In this document: in pieces, positions 1 through 10,778 of the stretch | How the letters are laid out: each line of letters begins with the position of its first letter | Numbering within the stretch: the stretch's first letter is position 1 | DNA from: Scleroderma bovista | Taxonomy: Eukaryota > Basidiomycota > Agaricomycetes > Boletales > Sclerodermataceae | Length of the DNA: 64,000 nucleotides | NCBI GenBank assembly: GCA_037178675.1 | Contig: JAYMGJ010000020.1 | Location: 1-64,000, forward strand | Reading direction: 5' to 3' | The notes under the pieces: generated by a model | Databases searched by the model: none | The model's input: the letters and a program-made list of their open reading frames with translations, nothing else | Told to the model about the DNA's origin: nothing | Position numbers and translations under genes: made by a program

Positions 1-1315
1 GGAATCGCCACCGAGAACGAGAGATTGGAGGACGATAATGTGGTCCGAGAAGCCCACGCACTAGCGAACACACTGCGCGCAGTCGGGTGCAAGGCGCAGA
101 CTGCTCCGGCTCCGGCTAGGAAAGAAAATAATCGGAGGGGCAGTATATCTGCCATAATGACGGGGAGGAGAGCGAGGAAGGAAACAAGAGTAATCAGGAG
201 AGTGGGGTGAGGATGGCTTGACCGTGCGTAGACTGACGACTGATCCTGTGTCCCCATTGACTGTCCTGAATCCATTTGCAGTGCAGTGGTGGGTTTACTA
301 TCCGATTTGGAAGAGGGGCCCTGAGCTGACGTAGACCCTGAACCAGTCTTTTGTTTTGAGGACGACACGGGGTTTATCGGAGGTGTTGACTTGGGAGGTT
401 GGACAGATGTCGGTGGAGGCGGCAAACCAGAGGCCATTGAACTTCCGAAAGGAACCAACAGAGGGAGCAAGGGGAGAACTGCGTCATGGACGTCTGAGCT
501 GAGCAAGTGGTTGAGATACCCCAGAATGCGCATGATATCAGAGGAATGATAGCATCAGAGCGAAGTAAGGCTAATGATATCGATGTACTGCTTACAAGGC
601 TCCCATTAAATTTTGTATACCCTGGATATTGGCTTGCCAATCGAATGTTCCTTCACTCACGGAAATCGGCACAGGGGGCGAACCTGGTTCTGGGTGGTAT
701 AGTAGCATTATGCCCAACAACAGCGCGTGAGGAAGGAGTAATATCAATCTCGGGAAGTAACCTGATTCTCAGTGTCAAGTACAGTGGGAGAGGCATATGC
801 TCACATATAAACCCGTAAGCAGCGAGCCATACAGTAGTCCTCTTCCAGCCTTTCTTCCACAAAATAATTTCTTCTATTCGATCCTGTAACCAGAACAAAG
901 GACCGACTTTCGCGACAAAGCGACGGAAGTTTGTAGTCATGGTGGAAAGAGAAAGGGGATCATGGGTACTCAAGTATGTGTGTGAGGTTTGACCAGCCAT
1001 GGCTGTGAAGGTGGTACCAAACATGGATCCTGATGCATTTGAAGTGATCGACGCAGCAGACGTTGGGATAGACGACGAGAGAAGCAGCTGGGGAATGATT
1101 GAGAGTGCGGTCTTGGACGGCGACGAGGCTGCAGTGGGATTGCTCGGATGCGAGGCTGCGATAAAGCGAAAGTGCCCGATAGTTGCAGTGGAGGAATCTG
1201 GGAAAGAGGTGGGTATCTTGTCTGCTGGCCGCACAGAATGGCTGAGCAGGTCTTCAGGAGACGAGCCGAGCCGAGTAGCCTCTGCTGGGATGTCGACGTA
1301 CTCGAAGGTGGCCAT
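1..1315 (-). CDS. Pex24-type peroxisomal membrane peroxin (Pex28-32 family), 3' end cut by window edge
   Basis: The protein starts at the ATG at 1315 with about 140 residues of Ser/Thr/Ala-rich tail. The Pex24p domain follows: a WLQDRIEEIILWKK block, then YFPRLILLLPHALLLG (a hydrophobic segment), then DWQANIQGIQNLMG, which is typical of the family. A 43-bp intron at 762-804 (GTGAGC...CAG) restores that frame. A second intron starts near 595. Downstream the frame gives HLLSSDVHDAVLPLLPLL, a low-complexity Pro/Ser/Lys linker, and a hydrophobic pair near the window edge. Pex28-32 proteins shape peroxisomes and ER-peroxisome contacts. The join between the second and third exons (about 505-595) is not clean: SDA and HLLSS, both expected, lie in different frames without an obvious GT/AG pair. 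This may be a short odd intron or a small indel. The family call is fairly sure; the exact member is not. Confidence 0.75.
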
Positions 1316-1412
1316 AGAGGTCGAGAAATATCACATGCAAGATTCTCGACGCATAATTGAAAGGCTTCCCCCTGAATGGGATCTGGTCTTCCTCGTCTGT
1401 CCAGTGTTCAGC

Positions 1413-1499
1413 GGCAAGATGGCCGAGCGGTCTAAGGCGCTGGAATCAGGTCATTGAATCCAGTCCGAAAGGGCGCGAGTTCGAATCTCGCTCTTGTCA
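1413..1499 (+). tRNA. tRNA-Leu(CAG): tRNA-Leu (anticodon CAG), with a 7-nt intron
   Basis: The acceptor stem GGCAAGA (1413-1419) pairs with TCTTGTC (1492-1498), with one G-T pair, and A1499 is the discriminator. The D arm is GCC/GGC with the loop GAGCGGTCTAA. The anticodon stem is CTGGA (1440-1444) with TCCAG (1459-1463). The 14-nt loop between holds CAG at 1447-1449, so it exceeds a 7-nt loop by 7 nt. Those extra bases fit an intron at about 1451-1457, just 3' of position 37. A long variable arm (CC-GAAA-GG) and the T arm GCGAG/CTCGC with TTCGAAT confirm a class II tRNA. The D-arm sequence matches eukaryotic tRNA-Leu(CAG). Confidence 0.93.
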
Positions 1500-1502
1500 A
1501 AC

Positions 1503-1508
1503 TTTTTT
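1503..1508 (+). terminator. RNA polymerase III T-run terminator of tRNA-Leu
   Basis: A run of six T starts four bases after the tRNA 3' end, as expected for Pol III termination. Confidence 0.85.
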
Positions 1509-1773
1509 CGTCCGAATTGCTGTCTTACTATGCAGTATACTCTACCCGACAAACCCCTCAGAGGATCGATTTTCGACCCATAACAAAGCATTGTCAAAGG
1601 ACAACTAGTAGTCAACATGACCTTCAATTTGTATTGGCATTTAGTGTTCTGGGTAGCCAGCATCCAATACATACAAGTATTAAATAACAAGAGCGTGGAG
1701 TCCATCGCCTGAGACAGCCACCCCAGTTGGCTGTTCTATCCGGAGGCACCCTGTTCCACACCGACACGCCAAC

Positions 1774-3142
1774 TCACAGTCCGAATATGGACCTCGTGAC
1801 ATTGAAGACACTCGAGAAGATAGATCCAATGAAGGTTCCTGTGTCCGCTTCGCGTGACTTGTCTGCTGGCTTAGACTTTGTGCCCCCTGGGAATATGGGT
1901 CTCGGACCACAGTGATCTCTCGTTGAGACTGTAGACGTCGAGTCTGTTCGCTCAACGACTCTCCTGCTTCGTCCATCGCTTCGTTCCGCTGGCCCAACCT
2001 GCGCGAAGGTAAACACCCACAAACTCATAAAAGAATGTTGCAAAGTACCTTGCGGCTTTGCTGTGTTGCCACAGTCTCCAGTTTCTTCTCCAGATTACTG
2101 GCCCTTTTCTCGGCCTCATCACGCGCAGCGATCAGCTCTCTTTCCCTTTGAGCTTGTTCTTCAAGGTTCCGCAGGTGTTCCACGTGTGCCTTCTCCATTT
2201 CCACGATTCTGGCCTCTAGTCGGGCTCTTTCCTTGGCAAACTCCGCCGCCATGCGCTCTGTCTCTGAACGGATCTGGTCAATCTCATCTTGTTTCTTGCT
2301 AATTTCTTCTTGGAGTTCCTTCCGGGCTTCTTCATCCTTTGCACGCATGGCCTCCTCCAGCTCCCTGCGCACCTCCCTAAGCTGTTCTTCATGGCGATTC
2401 GACTGCTCCTTCAATAAGCGCGTAAGCTCTGCGCCTGCAGATGTTTGGGAGAGATCTCGGTGCTCATTGACGAGTTCATGCTGAATTTGTAAAGTGTGGG
2501 CTTGCGCATTGATCAAATGTCGGAGAATGGAGTGGGCGGATTCTCGGGTGTTAAGGTTGCGCAACATTCGTGCACCTCTGTCGACAACGGGTTTGAAGAA
2601 CTTGGGATTGGTAGCCAGCTCTCGTTCCCTGTCCTCTCCGAGTTCAGGATCGACCTCCGACCACATGTTCGTCACGATGAGGACGTTCTTCAGCGTGCTT
2701 TCACCACAGAGCTCGCGGAAGATGCGAAAGTTACGGCTGGAGGTGCCCCCCAACCTAGTATCAGAGATGCGGTGCATGTAGATAATACCCGCAAGTCTTG
2801 CACCCTGCTCATACCTTGGTAGCATTGCCGTTAATTCTAGTCGCATACTAGAAGTCAGTAGCGCACTCACGTATTCGCCAAGTAGGCGGAGATGGACTTC
2901 AAAATGTCGGTATCGCTACGATTTGTATCGTCAAACCCAGGCGTGTCTTAAAGTGATGGTGTGCCCATTGAGAGCAAAAGGCTTGGATGTCATCACGTCG
3001 CCAGTGCAACTCTCGAGACCGCGCCCCACAGGCAACTGCGACCCACTAGCAACGTTGACAAACTAGGATCCGGTAAGTGGTCAGCACTTCGGTTGTGAGT
3101 ATGTGGTCGTACCGTTGACTTCCCAGTACCCGTGGCTCCCAT
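1774..3142 (-). CDS. G-domain (AIG1-like P-loop) protein with long coiled coil; frameshift near G3, possibly a pseudogene
   Basis: Reading down from 3142, the protein begins MGATGTGKST, a G1/Walker A motif. An intron at 3063-3112 leads to FVNVASGSQLPVGRGLESC. The G3 motif DTPGFDD follows, then after an intron at 2815-2870 GIIYMHRISD and NVLIVTNMW (G4-like). From about 2550 to 2060 the sequence is a Glu/Arg/Lys-rich coiled coil of roughly 150 residues. A 50-bp intron at 1999-2048 joins the last exon, which ends FNVTRSIFGL and stops at 1774. This is a common Agaricomycete GTPase family of unknown role. Around 2950 the frame breaks: the bases before GACACGCCTGGG are two short (or one in excess) compared with the expected LIDTPGFDD. 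The upstream frame would stop at once. The gene may be inactivated, or this may be an assembly error. An exon upstream of 3142 is possible but was not resolved. Confidence 0.75.
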
Positions 3143-4149
3143 AATTCTGGGGATTCGTCAGCATTGCACTTTACCAGAATATGACTGATGTACGCAATGC
3201 GAATTTCCCTCCCCCTAGCTGCCATGGATGTTGTTAGTTGCGTAGAGATGAATCAGAGAGTAGGATATGAGTGCAGGCAGAACTCTTGCAAAAGTCGTCC
3301 AACGTTCACCTTATAACGTTGGCTCTAGCCATGAACGGCATTCACGCCTTACCTGCACAATCTCCCCTTCATTACGGTGTGACCAGATGGTTGCAGTGAG
3401 GATGTGTGAAGTGCCGCTGGAGGCATGGCTTCTAGTAAAACAACGCCGTTGTGCTGTTGGAGGATCGAACATGGAATGCATGAGATTGCTACGCCCGCCT
3501 CCAACCGCGTGGCGCGTGTACCTGTGGCGTGAACACGAGTGTATGCTAGACGGAGTACCCTCTTCGGGAAGGGACTACAGATATCCCTTCATGACTCCAG
3601 AGGTCGGCAGAAACACCGGTGCAGCCAAGATAGCACCCCCTTGACTAACCAACGGCGCTACAGAGCCCCAACACACGTATGAACGGGAAATGAGTCTTCA
3701 CAGCCTACGGGAATGAGGCTTCAGAGAACTACCCTCGGATGTTTTGTGAACTGCTCGCCTTGGCCTTGGTACTAGTAGAGTTGGTGAAGCCAAGGGCTTT
3801 GAGCGAACTGAACAAGAGTTTGATGAAGGAACCATAGCACTCGCATTTGCGCGCGACTATAAGTACAGGCTAATAGCTCGAGTGACTGTGGAGTCCACTG
3901 TTGACCGTGCGTACAACCTCAGGGTGCCAGACCTGGAAGGGGAACAGGCCTGCAGTACGGTTATGGTGTTATAAGGGAATTCTGCTCGCCAAGTGCACGA
4001 TAAGGTGGAGTAGCACGTATTAAATGCGTGTTGTGGTACGTGAGGACGAAGGCCTATGAAGTACTCGTCTTCCCCAGACCGTCCAGAGACATCTACGCTG
4101 ACTAAGCTGGCTATGACGACTCAAGTATACTACTCTTCGCGTCCTCATA
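3143..4149. other. Intergenic DNA, no gene recognised
   Basis: This stretch holds the upstream region of the minus-strand GTPase gene and of the plus-strand gene at 4150. A 125-codon open frame at 3267-3644 shows no recognisable domain and looks like chance. Confidence 0.5.
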
Positions 4150-5841
4150 ATGGAATCTGAAGACGATCGACGACCACTCCCTCCAACGCTGGTTCCTTCT
4201 CTCAATGAACTGCTTGTGTCTCTCTCGCTCCCATTCGCCCTCGAAATCCCCACCGATCTCACGCCCTCCCTCCTTCTAGCCATCCTTGAGAGCATCATTG
4301 AAGCGAGACTTCCCATTCCTAACTCCGTGAGAGCTTCGAGAACGAGGGAGGCAAAGATAAGGGCTATGCTGGTCCTACTCGGTGTGCTGGAGTGTGACGT
4401 GCTGCGTGGGGGTGTCGATGGAAGTGAACTGCTTGATGGGGAAGATGCTGGAGGTGTGAATGTGAGTGTGGCAGGGTGGTCAACCGACATTGGTCTCGGT
4501 GAGGTCGATCCAGAGAAACTGGCTGATGGCGGATGGGAAGAAACCGTCTTCGTCGGGGAGCTTCTGTGTTGGCTTGCTCGCAGGCGAGGGATTCTGCCCC
4601 CGTTGTCGGCGTCGCAATCCCACTCCCATCGCATTTCCTGCTCTCAATCTTATGTAGACGATGACCCTTCGGAAGATTTCACGACCTCTCTGCTACTTCA
4701 AGCTTCTCCGACTTACCCCGTAGCGGACATATCTGTTTTGTCCCATATTACAGACGTACCTCGGCACCCTCGCGTGCACTCTCCCGAACTGTCGACGGCG
4801 GGAACTACCACCACCGACTTATCTATGCGGGAAAAGAGCGTCTCTTCGCAAACTAGCATCAGTGGTTCGCATCCGCTCAACGACGCAAGCACCGTGTCAG
4901 ATGACACTACTCATCCGTACTCGCACGACGACCCTCCACCCGTTTTCCGTCCTCGGTGTATCCATGAATTGGATGATCCATCCTTCATACGAGCCCTCGC
5001 TGGCCCGTCCACCCCTTCTCGGCCATTGCAACGCTCCTCGGCACACCAGAACCTCCATGCAGACGACCGCTCCGACGCTCGTGATGCAGACCTTCGCTCT
5101 GAAGCAGGCGATCCACTTGAGCCCCCCACGCCCACCCCACGCCGAGTGCGTCTTACTGGCTGGATAGACGAAGTAGACACCCGAGCGGAGTTAAAGCAGT
5201 TTGCGGCCTCTCGCGTCCAGCGAACCACGTCAGGTCTCGAGTCAGGACTAACATCTCGTGTAGAATCGACATTTGAATCAAGGAAGGCCTCTGGCAGTGT
5301 CAAGCCCTGCATGGCAACACCAACCTTGCCCCCTGTCACGATTGTTTCCAGAACGGCAGTACCTATGAGACCAGGGGCTGCGGTCCGCCCGCCTGATGGC
5401 TATGACGATGACCCTGATGATCCACACTTTAATGTCTCCTTTTCTACGTCACTCAATACCAGCACCCCTGTAAAGCCCAAGTCCCGGGCTCGTGCGAAGC
5501 AACCATTACAGATATCCCGCAAACCAAGTCCATTGCATACCCACTCAGAACACAGTACATCATCGCAGGTACCAAGTGAACGACGTCTATCCCTTGTACC
5601 ATCACAGGATTCACAAGTTCATATGATGAAAAGGCGCGATATAGATGTAGTTTCAGCACATACATCGCATCTCCCCACTTCTTCCTCCCATCGTAGCTCG
5701 AATCTGCGGAACTCTTTGGTTTCGTCCGCAGGAACTGCCACAACGGCCTCCTTGCTCAATGAACGTGCGCGCCTGCTCACCGAACTTGTTGCAGTTAAGC
5801 GTGCCCGCGCGGGCAGCAGAGGCGGTACTGTGGTTAGGTAA
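4150..5841 (+). CDS. 563-codon protein with a DUF5745-like N-terminal domain (tentative)
   Basis: This is one uninterrupted frame from ATG 4150. Residues about 10-155 form a compact helical domain: NELLVSLSLPFALEIPTDLT, then ILESIIEARLPIP, then KIRAMLVLLGVLECDVL, ending FVGELLCWLARRRGILPP. The pattern resembles the calponin-homology-like DUF5745 domain of fungal and CEP95-type proteins, but I recognise it only loosely. The rest is long, Ser/Pro/Thr/Asp-rich and probably disordered. A short charged helix, LLNERARLLTELVAVKRARA, sits at the C-terminus. The 3' two thirds are duplicated at 21.6-22.5 kb as a broken copy, while this copy is open throughout. A microtubule or centrosome link would be inference from the domain guess only. 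Confidence 0.6.
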   Translation: MESEDDRRPLPPTLVPSLNELLVSLSLPFALEIPTDLTPSLLLAILESIIEARLPIPNSVRASRTREAKIRAMLVLLGVLECDVLRGGVDGSELLDGEDAGGVNVSVAGWSTDIGLGEVDPEKLADGGWEETVFVGELLCWLARRRGILPPLSASQSHSHRISCSQSYVDDDPSEDFTTSLLLQASPTYPVADISVLSHITDVPRHPRVHSPELSTAGTTTTDLSMREKSVSSQTSISGSHPLNDASTVSDDTTHPYSHDDPPPVFRPRCIHELDDPSFIRALAGPSTPSRPLQRSSAHQNLHADDRSDARDADLRSEAGDPLEPPTPTPRRVRLTGWIDEVDTRAELKQFAASRVQRTTSGLESGLTSRVESTFESRKASGSVKPCMATPTLPPVTIVSRTAVPMRPGAAVRPPDGYDDDPDDPHFNVSFSTSLNTSTPVKPKSRARAKQPLQISRKPSPLHTHSEHSTSSQVPSERRLSLVPSQDSQVHMMKRRDIDVVSAHTSHLPTSSSHRSSNLRNSLVSSAGTATTASLLNERARLLTELVAVKRARAGSRGGTVVR

Positions 5842-8330
5842 TTGATTCAACTAAGCTTTGGAGAGTTTATGATAAGCAGCTTGTTTAAACGCGGACACAT
5901 CTTGAAATTTATGTGTGTTCATGGTCACACTTTCTTCTCCAACCTTGGTTTTCTTTGCAATTCATCCCGGCCATCCTTGCGTGGCAGGTTCTTCTGAAGG
6001 CTCTGTCGATTGCCTCCACGCTGTCAATCCCAGGAAACCTGGACCGTGACCAGTTCCTCACTTTCTTGTGTAAAGCAATGGTGGCTTCCACGCGGATGAC
6101 TTTCTCTCGTTCATCATCGCGGCTACCTCTGCATCCTCGATAAAGCTCGGCCATCATGACGGAAAGTGCGGAGGTTGATAAAGAAAGGAAACGATGCGCA
6201 TTTTCTGCCAAGCGTACACAGGAGGTGTACTGCACTTGGTAAGCACTAACTTGGTGTTGATGCTGCCACTGCGCTAACTAGGACGCCCTCGACGGGCAAC
6301 TACTGTATGTACACAGTCATGCATGTGCCATTGGTCAACGTCGGTGGCCCTCGAGCTTCAAATGTGACTCTTCAGGTTCTGTCAGTAACCCGTGTGTTTC
6401 ATGAGCTTACAGACGCCCAACTTCATATTCGCGAATGGTCCCGGCCACACGTGTACTCAATGAGCCTCAGCATCGCGGTTCGGGTGCCTCGATTTCATAG
6501 TCAGGGTATGCGACTGTGCCGATCCGGTGCTCAAGCAGACTGCCACAGACACGTGGCAAATGTCCGTCACATGAAGGGTCTGTTCCTCAAATCCCCCAGA
6601 CTAAGCTATCAGGATAAAATAACTGTGATATTAATCAACGAAATGAAGTTCTGCCCGCCTTTCTCGCAAGTGCAGTGGTGTACATGAACCTTCATACTTC
6701 ATACTTGGCCACATCATGATTGATCCGAAGACCTATCGATCAACTTGGGTTCAGGGCAGAATTCAAAACTTCGGATCTCGTCACAGCAAAAGCGGAGTAA
6801 ACCGGCACTTGGCAATGTGTTGATTTCTGTAAAGGGGGGGCGTGGATTTGCAAGTGTGATGATATCAACTCAAGATCCCCGCGTCGAATGCAATACAGCA
6901 TGGCATGTCTCCCGATCGGGGTCAAGTTGCACAGGTCCATCAGGATGTATACGTCTACGTGGAACGACTTTTCTGGATTAGTATTACGTAGTAAAGATCT
7001 TTGTATGATAACTGATTATGATAGAGCGCAAATCAGCACAGCTTCGTAATAAGGACACCAGTTGAGGGGAAGGTCGTGAAGCAGTCAGTGTTCAGGATTC
7101 CCGCCTCTGGAAAGATGTCGAGGCCCTATGCCCTGGAAAGCCTGACGGTCACATCGGCAGTGACGTCGGACGAACTTGAGAAACGATGGTGAAGTCAAAA
7201 ACATTTGACTTTCCTTCTGGTTGGAGACTAATTGATCGATTGGCCACAGCAAAGGTCGTTGTATGTGACGCCCTTACGGCAGGAAAAGTATCCGCTGCCG
7301 AGACACTTTATACAAGCAATTATTCAGAGTAGCGTCAGATTTTCAGAACAACATCAAGCAGTCCATGTCACATGAAACCAACTTCTATGTAATCTCATGC
7401 AAGCAATCAATACTTCAGACGATACCACGGCCGCAAAATTACAGACAATAGTAGGTATTATGTAAAGACAACGAAGAATATGGGATAGATCATTCATTAG
7501 CGCCCATTCCTCAATGCAGGGAAACCACTTCACCGGTACAGCGCTTCCAAAAAAAAACGCTTGCAACACGAGGCAAGAAATATTACCTGTGTAGTTGGAA
7601 GTTCCCCCACACAGCAGCTTTCGCGTAGATAAAAGCAAAAGTCATATGCATGAAACCATCCAGAACGACCAGTCATCCACTTCGAACTCACCAAAATGAA
7701 CAAGTCTCAAGCCCGACTTTACCTCCGTAAGGTGGGGCTCGGTCTGACTCGGTCATCTATTGCATGACCTATGTTCATGATAGCAGCGACGTGAAGGGGC
7801 ACAGGGAACGGAGTCTCACTCCTCCCAAACTGCGGCATCAGCGACATCTCATCCTCCAGTGATGGCTAAGCACTGTGCGAGAATGTACCTCGCGGTAAGC
7901 ACGTTATCGAACATGATAAGCGCACATCTGAATCCATATGGTTGTTTTGATGCACAGGGCCGCCAGGATTCCTGCAGCGGTGTTCAATATCCATTTTTCG
8001 AAGAGCCCGCACCGTTTTCGCCTTTGCAATTCTGGGATGAGCTGAATGGCCGCTGGGTACAGGTCTCCAATACAGAGCCACGCCATGGAACAAAAGAGAA
8101 TTATTATCATGACCATCGTTGAACACAGAGCCGATGGGCGAAGGACGGCAAGTATACTGGAGTCTGAAAGGTATAAGGGATTGACTTATGAGCGAGGTTG
8201 GAGGAATCTTGTCGTATTGTATTCACCTATGTTACTAGTATGTATGCTGCACCAAAAAGAAGGAAAAAGTCAGAGAAGCTAAAACCATCGCTGACTCTAG
8301 AATTTGTTCGCCTCCGGGTCAAGTCGAAGC
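4631..8330 (+). repeat. Segmental duplication, copy 1 (partner at 21575-25218)
   Basis: Starting at GCATTTCCTGCTCTCAATC, this block is collinear and highly similar to 21575-25218 in the same orientation. It begins inside the coding region of the 4150-5841 gene and ends about 8330, at GTCAAGTCGAAGCA. The copies differ by substitutions and many indels. Copy 1 alone keeps codons corresponding to about 5430-5755. Copy 2 alone has extra blocks of about 40 bp and about 27 bp near 22550-22670 and two additional tandem units near 24.7 kb. Confidence 0.93.
5850..8330. other. Non-coding part of the duplicated block
   Basis: No domain-bearing gene was recognised. A minus-strand frame at 5909-6235 (with fragments of the same frame at 22.45-23.0 kb in the partner) contains a charged stretch, EKVIRVEATIA, in both copies. 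The copies differ by non-triplet indels, so coding is doubtful. The T/A-rich part at 6960-7700 also shows nothing else. Confidence 0.5.
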
Positions 8331-8457
8331 AAGAGCATCCCCGACTCCCACGATAGTGGGAAGAGGGTTTTGTCTGCCAGAAATGTCCTTTGCCAAACGA
8401 CTTGCAATCGTTCCCACGAAATGATTATGTCATGTTGATTTTTATTTCCCTCTATCA

Positions 8458-9463
8458 ACTCGAAATGCCGCCTGCGTCGGCAGAACCCTTGCTTGCTGCA
8501 TGCACTTTGGATTGCTTAAGTTAATTACCTGATGTCTATCAGATGCATAGCACTAGCAACTAGTATATAGTATTGATCTCTTCATCTGCTATGCAGAAGA
8601 CACCATCTGAGGGTGCACATTGAATGGGAGAGAGGTGGCACTGGCCACACAATCAACAAACAAGAAGTCCAGGCAAGAATTGCCAGCCATGGTGGAATTA
8701 GCAATAGGCATGAAGGTGATGGTGACTACAAATGTAGAGACAGACCAGGAAATTACCAATGGCATACGTGGAACCATTGTGGACATAATACTGCACCCTG
8801 ACAAAACATACCCAAAGGAGGAACGAGATGTGGTGTTGAAGAGCTAGAATGCACATGAGCCACACCATTAAAAGGTCTAGAGGCAGCTGTCATATCTGTT
8901 GAACTTGCTACCAAGTCCATGCAAGTCTGGGTTGTTGAGAACAATGGAAATCAACCACAGCGAATGGTCAAACAGTGTCAATTTCCAGTTACAGCAGCAT
9001 ACACATTCATGGACTATCAATCACAAGGTTAAACTGTCCCATGCATTGTGGTGGATATAGCAACACCACCTACAGGGGGGCTTAGCCTGTTCAACCTCTA
9101 TGTCACGCTCTCGCACAGTTCAAGGAAATCAACCATATGACTGCTGAGGGATTTCAATGCCAAAGTATTCCAAGCATCACATAGCTCGCAACTACTTGCT
9201 GAAGATGATCGATTAAAAGAACTCGACATGGAGACAAAGGAGCAATGGGGAAGAAATGGAAGAGGGCGGCAGCGAAACTGAAGGGAAGGAGATGGCGAGG
9301 ACGAGAGAGCTCGATAGAGAGGCGCCAAACAAGGCGTAATAGGACGCATCCAAGGGAGAATTTTATATTTCTCACGCTCGTCCAGAAAAGGGAACACTTT
9401 CAAAGTTGGGAGGTTCTCACGATATAAGGTCATCCCAGAACCCTTGCTCTCCAAGCAAGGGAA
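8458..9463 (+). mobile_element. Helitron-like element relic (full-length version with helicase fragment)
   Basis: The left module 8458-8534 begins ACTCGAAATGCCGCC, and the right module is about 9356-9463. Both occur, fused and inverted, at 47823-48014. In between lies a degraded PIF1-type helicase C-terminal part. The right module ends in a strong hairpin, CCCTTGCT...AGCAAGGG (9441-9461), as expected near a Helitron 3' end. The words CAGAACCCTTGCTT (left) and CAGAACCCTTGCT (right) link the two ends. The exact termini are inferred from where the two copies diverge; a canonical CTRR end was not pinned down. Confidence 0.7.
8590..9250 (+). pseudogene. PIF1-like (Helitron) helicase relic, C-terminal part
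   Basis: Frame fragments include LAIGMKVMVTTNVETD with TNGIRGTIVDI, then QFPVTAAYTFMDYQSQGQ, then VDIATPPTGGLSLFNLYV and LAEDDRLKELDMETKEQW. This is the typical C-terminal half of the fungal Helitron PIF1 helicase, containing the late helicase motifs. Stop codons (one after VVLKS near 8846) and frame changes break it. The N-terminal Rep and Walker A parts are missing. Confidence 0.85.
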
Positions 9464-10775
9464 TCAGGATTTTTCCACATTTAAATTGTGAGTCGTTGAC
9501 ATGGTTGTGGGAAATGACCTTGCCTGTAGGTCCTCACAAGAACATGGGTTCTTTTTAAGACCCAGAGCAGCCTAGTTTGATTGTAAGAACCAAATTGTAA
9601 AAAATATAACTCTAATGACTCACCAGGTACCATTTTTGTTGCCTATGAATGTTTTAGCAGTTTTGTGATGATATTCAAATTGAACTGTTCAATTGCAGAG
9701 TTGAGTTTGATAGGGAGTGCTATAGAATTGTTGTGTGAAAGATGAAGAAAATCACTGATCTGGGTGGAATTTAACACATTTATTTAAATACTGTAAATTA
9801 CTCACATTCTTTGGAACAGAGAATAACTGTGCACTCTGTCCAGCATATTGTATCTGTTGGATTTCTTTGTCTCCAAGAGTTTCACAGCAGAGTGCTTCTA
9901 AGAAGTCTTTATTGTCTGCCAATGCACGAAGAACTACAGTAGCATTGTAGTAAGCAGAAAAATGAGTGGATGGAATGACTTACATTCTGTTACTGCTTTT
10001 TTGTTGAGTAGTTTGCTTTGGCATGGTTACAGATGTAATGGAGTGGGAACAATGTTCATGTTGTAAAGGTTTAAGGTCTGTGGAAAATTATTACTATAAT
10101 AGGTTGTGTACTCAACAAGTCTGAGGTTGACACTGTCAAGTGTTTAATGATGGGAGTATAGATAGTAGTAGACCTAAACAAATTCTATCCAGTTAATTAT
10201 ATCTTCTACATACATTAAGCTGCAGATACCGGTGGTTTGGTGGCAATTGTGTCCACCGCGTCATTTCTGCATCACTTTTGCGTCACTTCAGCTCGACGAC
10301 CAAAGCATGAATGGTAGCTGTAGGCGAGGGATCCTTCGATGGGTCATGCTCAGCTGACTGACATGGCGTTCGCATGCACTTTCATTGGCAACTTGGGTCT
10401 CGAACGTGACTGCTTGGTAACACTTACTAAGTGGCGACCAAAGCATGCACGGTGATCGTGGATCTCAGTGGAATACATACAATGCAATCTCGCCGTCAAA
10501 AAAACCGTATGCAATGCTTGGCACATGCAAATCGTAGCCTTGACATCAATGGTTCAGCACTTTCGTTGGCAACTTGGGTCCCAAGCGCGACTGCCTGGTG
10601 ACACTCAACAACCAAAGCGTGGATGGTGATTGTGGCTCTCATTATCAAAGACATCGTATCTCAAACCAAATGCAATCTCGCTGTCAAAAAGCTCGCGTGC
10701 AAATCATAGCCTGACATTTACTGTTCATAGAAGTGCGCCGAATCGACAGCAACAAAGTGCATTGCATCCCTCGAA
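9464..10775. other. Intergenic A/T-rich DNA between two transposons
   Basis: No gene was seen. 9480-10200 is A/T-rich with T-runs and no coding pattern. 10378-10715 contains an imperfect repeat listed separately. Confidence 0.6.
10378..10715 (+). repeat. Imperfect tandem duplication, period about 180 bp
   Basis: Two units (about 10378-10540 and 10558-10715) share TTGGCAACTTGGGTC, ACCAAAGC, TGGTGA and AATGCAATCTCGC in the same order. A partial third unit may lie near 10300 (ACCAAAGCATG). Confidence 0.65.
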
Positions 10776-10778
10776 TCA

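Noticed and set aside
999..1457. Plus-strand open frames over the Pex24-type exon and the tRNA
   Set aside because: They are antisense to the peroxin exon and run into the tRNA gene.
3267..3644. A 125-codon plus-strand frame
   Set aside because: No domain, no codon pattern, and no neighbouring exons fit it.
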